Assembly: GCF_021287045.1 (NCBI RefSeq)
Contig: NZ_JAJTBG010000008.1
Location: 178,486 to 242,485, forward strand
Reading direction: 5' to 3'
DNA from: Oryzomicrobium sp.
GTDB lineage: Bacteria; Pseudomonadota; Gammaproteobacteria; Burkholderiales; Rhodocyclaceae
Length of the DNA: 64,000 nucleotides
In this document: piece by piece, positions 63,951-64,000 of the stretch
How positions within the stretch are numbered: position 1 is the first letter of the stretch
Layout: each line of letters starts with the position of its first letter
The notes under the pieces: generated by a model
What the model saw: the letters and a program-made list of their open reading frames with translations, nothing else
What the model was told of the DNA's origin: nothing
The model's database searches: none
Program-made: the position numbers and the translations under genes

Positions 63951-64000
63951 ATGAACGCCAAAGCCCCCTTCACCGCCGCCCAGGCCCACGTCGACAGTGC
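63951..64000 (+). CDS. Start of a gene cut by the window end, possibly thiC
   Basis: An ATG at 63951 follows GGGAG (63939-63943) and opens MNAKAPFTAAQAHVDS. The first residues resemble the N-terminus of phosphomethylpyrimidine synthase ThiC, and the neighbour is thiD, but sixteen codons are too few to be sure. Confidence 0.4.
   Translation, partial: MNAKAPFTAAQAHVDS

Overview
The window is very GC-rich bacterial DNA with almost no non-coding space. The gene families point to a betaproteobacterium, most likely of the Rhodocyclales type: a CoxB with a fused cytochrome c domain inside a cox cluster with DUF2909/SURF1/heme A genes, the pcm-rhodanese-tolC order, a YXWGXW lipoprotein, DUF3426 next to prmA, and a TPP-controlled thiD. 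This placement is inference from family content, not a database match. I saw no rRNA, tRNA, CRISPR array, phage or transposase gene. Translation is tightly coupled: many neighbours overlap by 4 bases, and GTG or TTG starts are common.

Layout. 79-5814: a CzcB-CzcA-CzcC type heavy-metal RND efflux operon. 5914-6771: two small genes (DUF188 and a cysteine-rich zinc-binding family), then a rhodanese (7000-7389). 7425-16526 (minus strand): a catabolic/uptake operon made of a periplasmic binding protein, two Liv-type permeases, two ATPases, a thiolase, an acyl-CoA ligase and a GntR/FCD regulator, followed by a 3-hydroxybutyrate dehydrogenase-like SDR. Three phased TGATAT boxes lie upstream of the first gene. 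16806-19801: a YXWGXW lipoprotein, an unknown gene, rpoH preceded by a perfect CIRCE element, and a Yip1-family membrane protein.

19938-29636 is a cytochrome c oxidase region: coxB-coxA-coxC and a SCO protein on the minus strand, and ctaG, SURF1, a small thioredoxin-like membrane protein, ctaB and ctaA on the plus strand, with DUF2909 opposite SURF1. 29773-42018 is mixed housekeeping: a peroxiredoxin, a membrane J-domain protein, mpl, a nucleotidyltransferase-like protein, aroQ, accB-accC-prmA-DUF3426, a PfkB kinase, a glycine-zipper lipoprotein and the ornithine-lipid genes olsB-olsA. 42270-52517 is envelope sugar synthesis: apaH, rfbC-A-D-B, a nucleotide-sugar dehydrogenase and epimerase, a family 2 glycosyltransferase, and the LPS core genes waaC and waaA.

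52518-53465 is the only large gene-free stretch, and it is packed with repeats. 53466-61088 holds tolC, a rhodanese, pcm and a tetR-adaptor-RND multidrug efflux operon. The tolC could supply the missing outer-membrane channel. 61282-64000 holds an unusual two-domain alpha-carbonic anhydrase, a TPP riboswitch with thiD, and the first codons of another gene, perhaps thiC.

Most of the window is recognisable core genome. The less ordinary items are the CIRCE-rpoH arrangement, the phased boxes at the liv/thiolase operon, the repeat island near 53 kb with related copies elsewhere, the adhesin-like/carbonic anhydrase fusion, the J-domain lacking its catalytic Asp, and the C-x3-C membrane protein in the oxidase assembly operon. 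I found no convincing complete new system.
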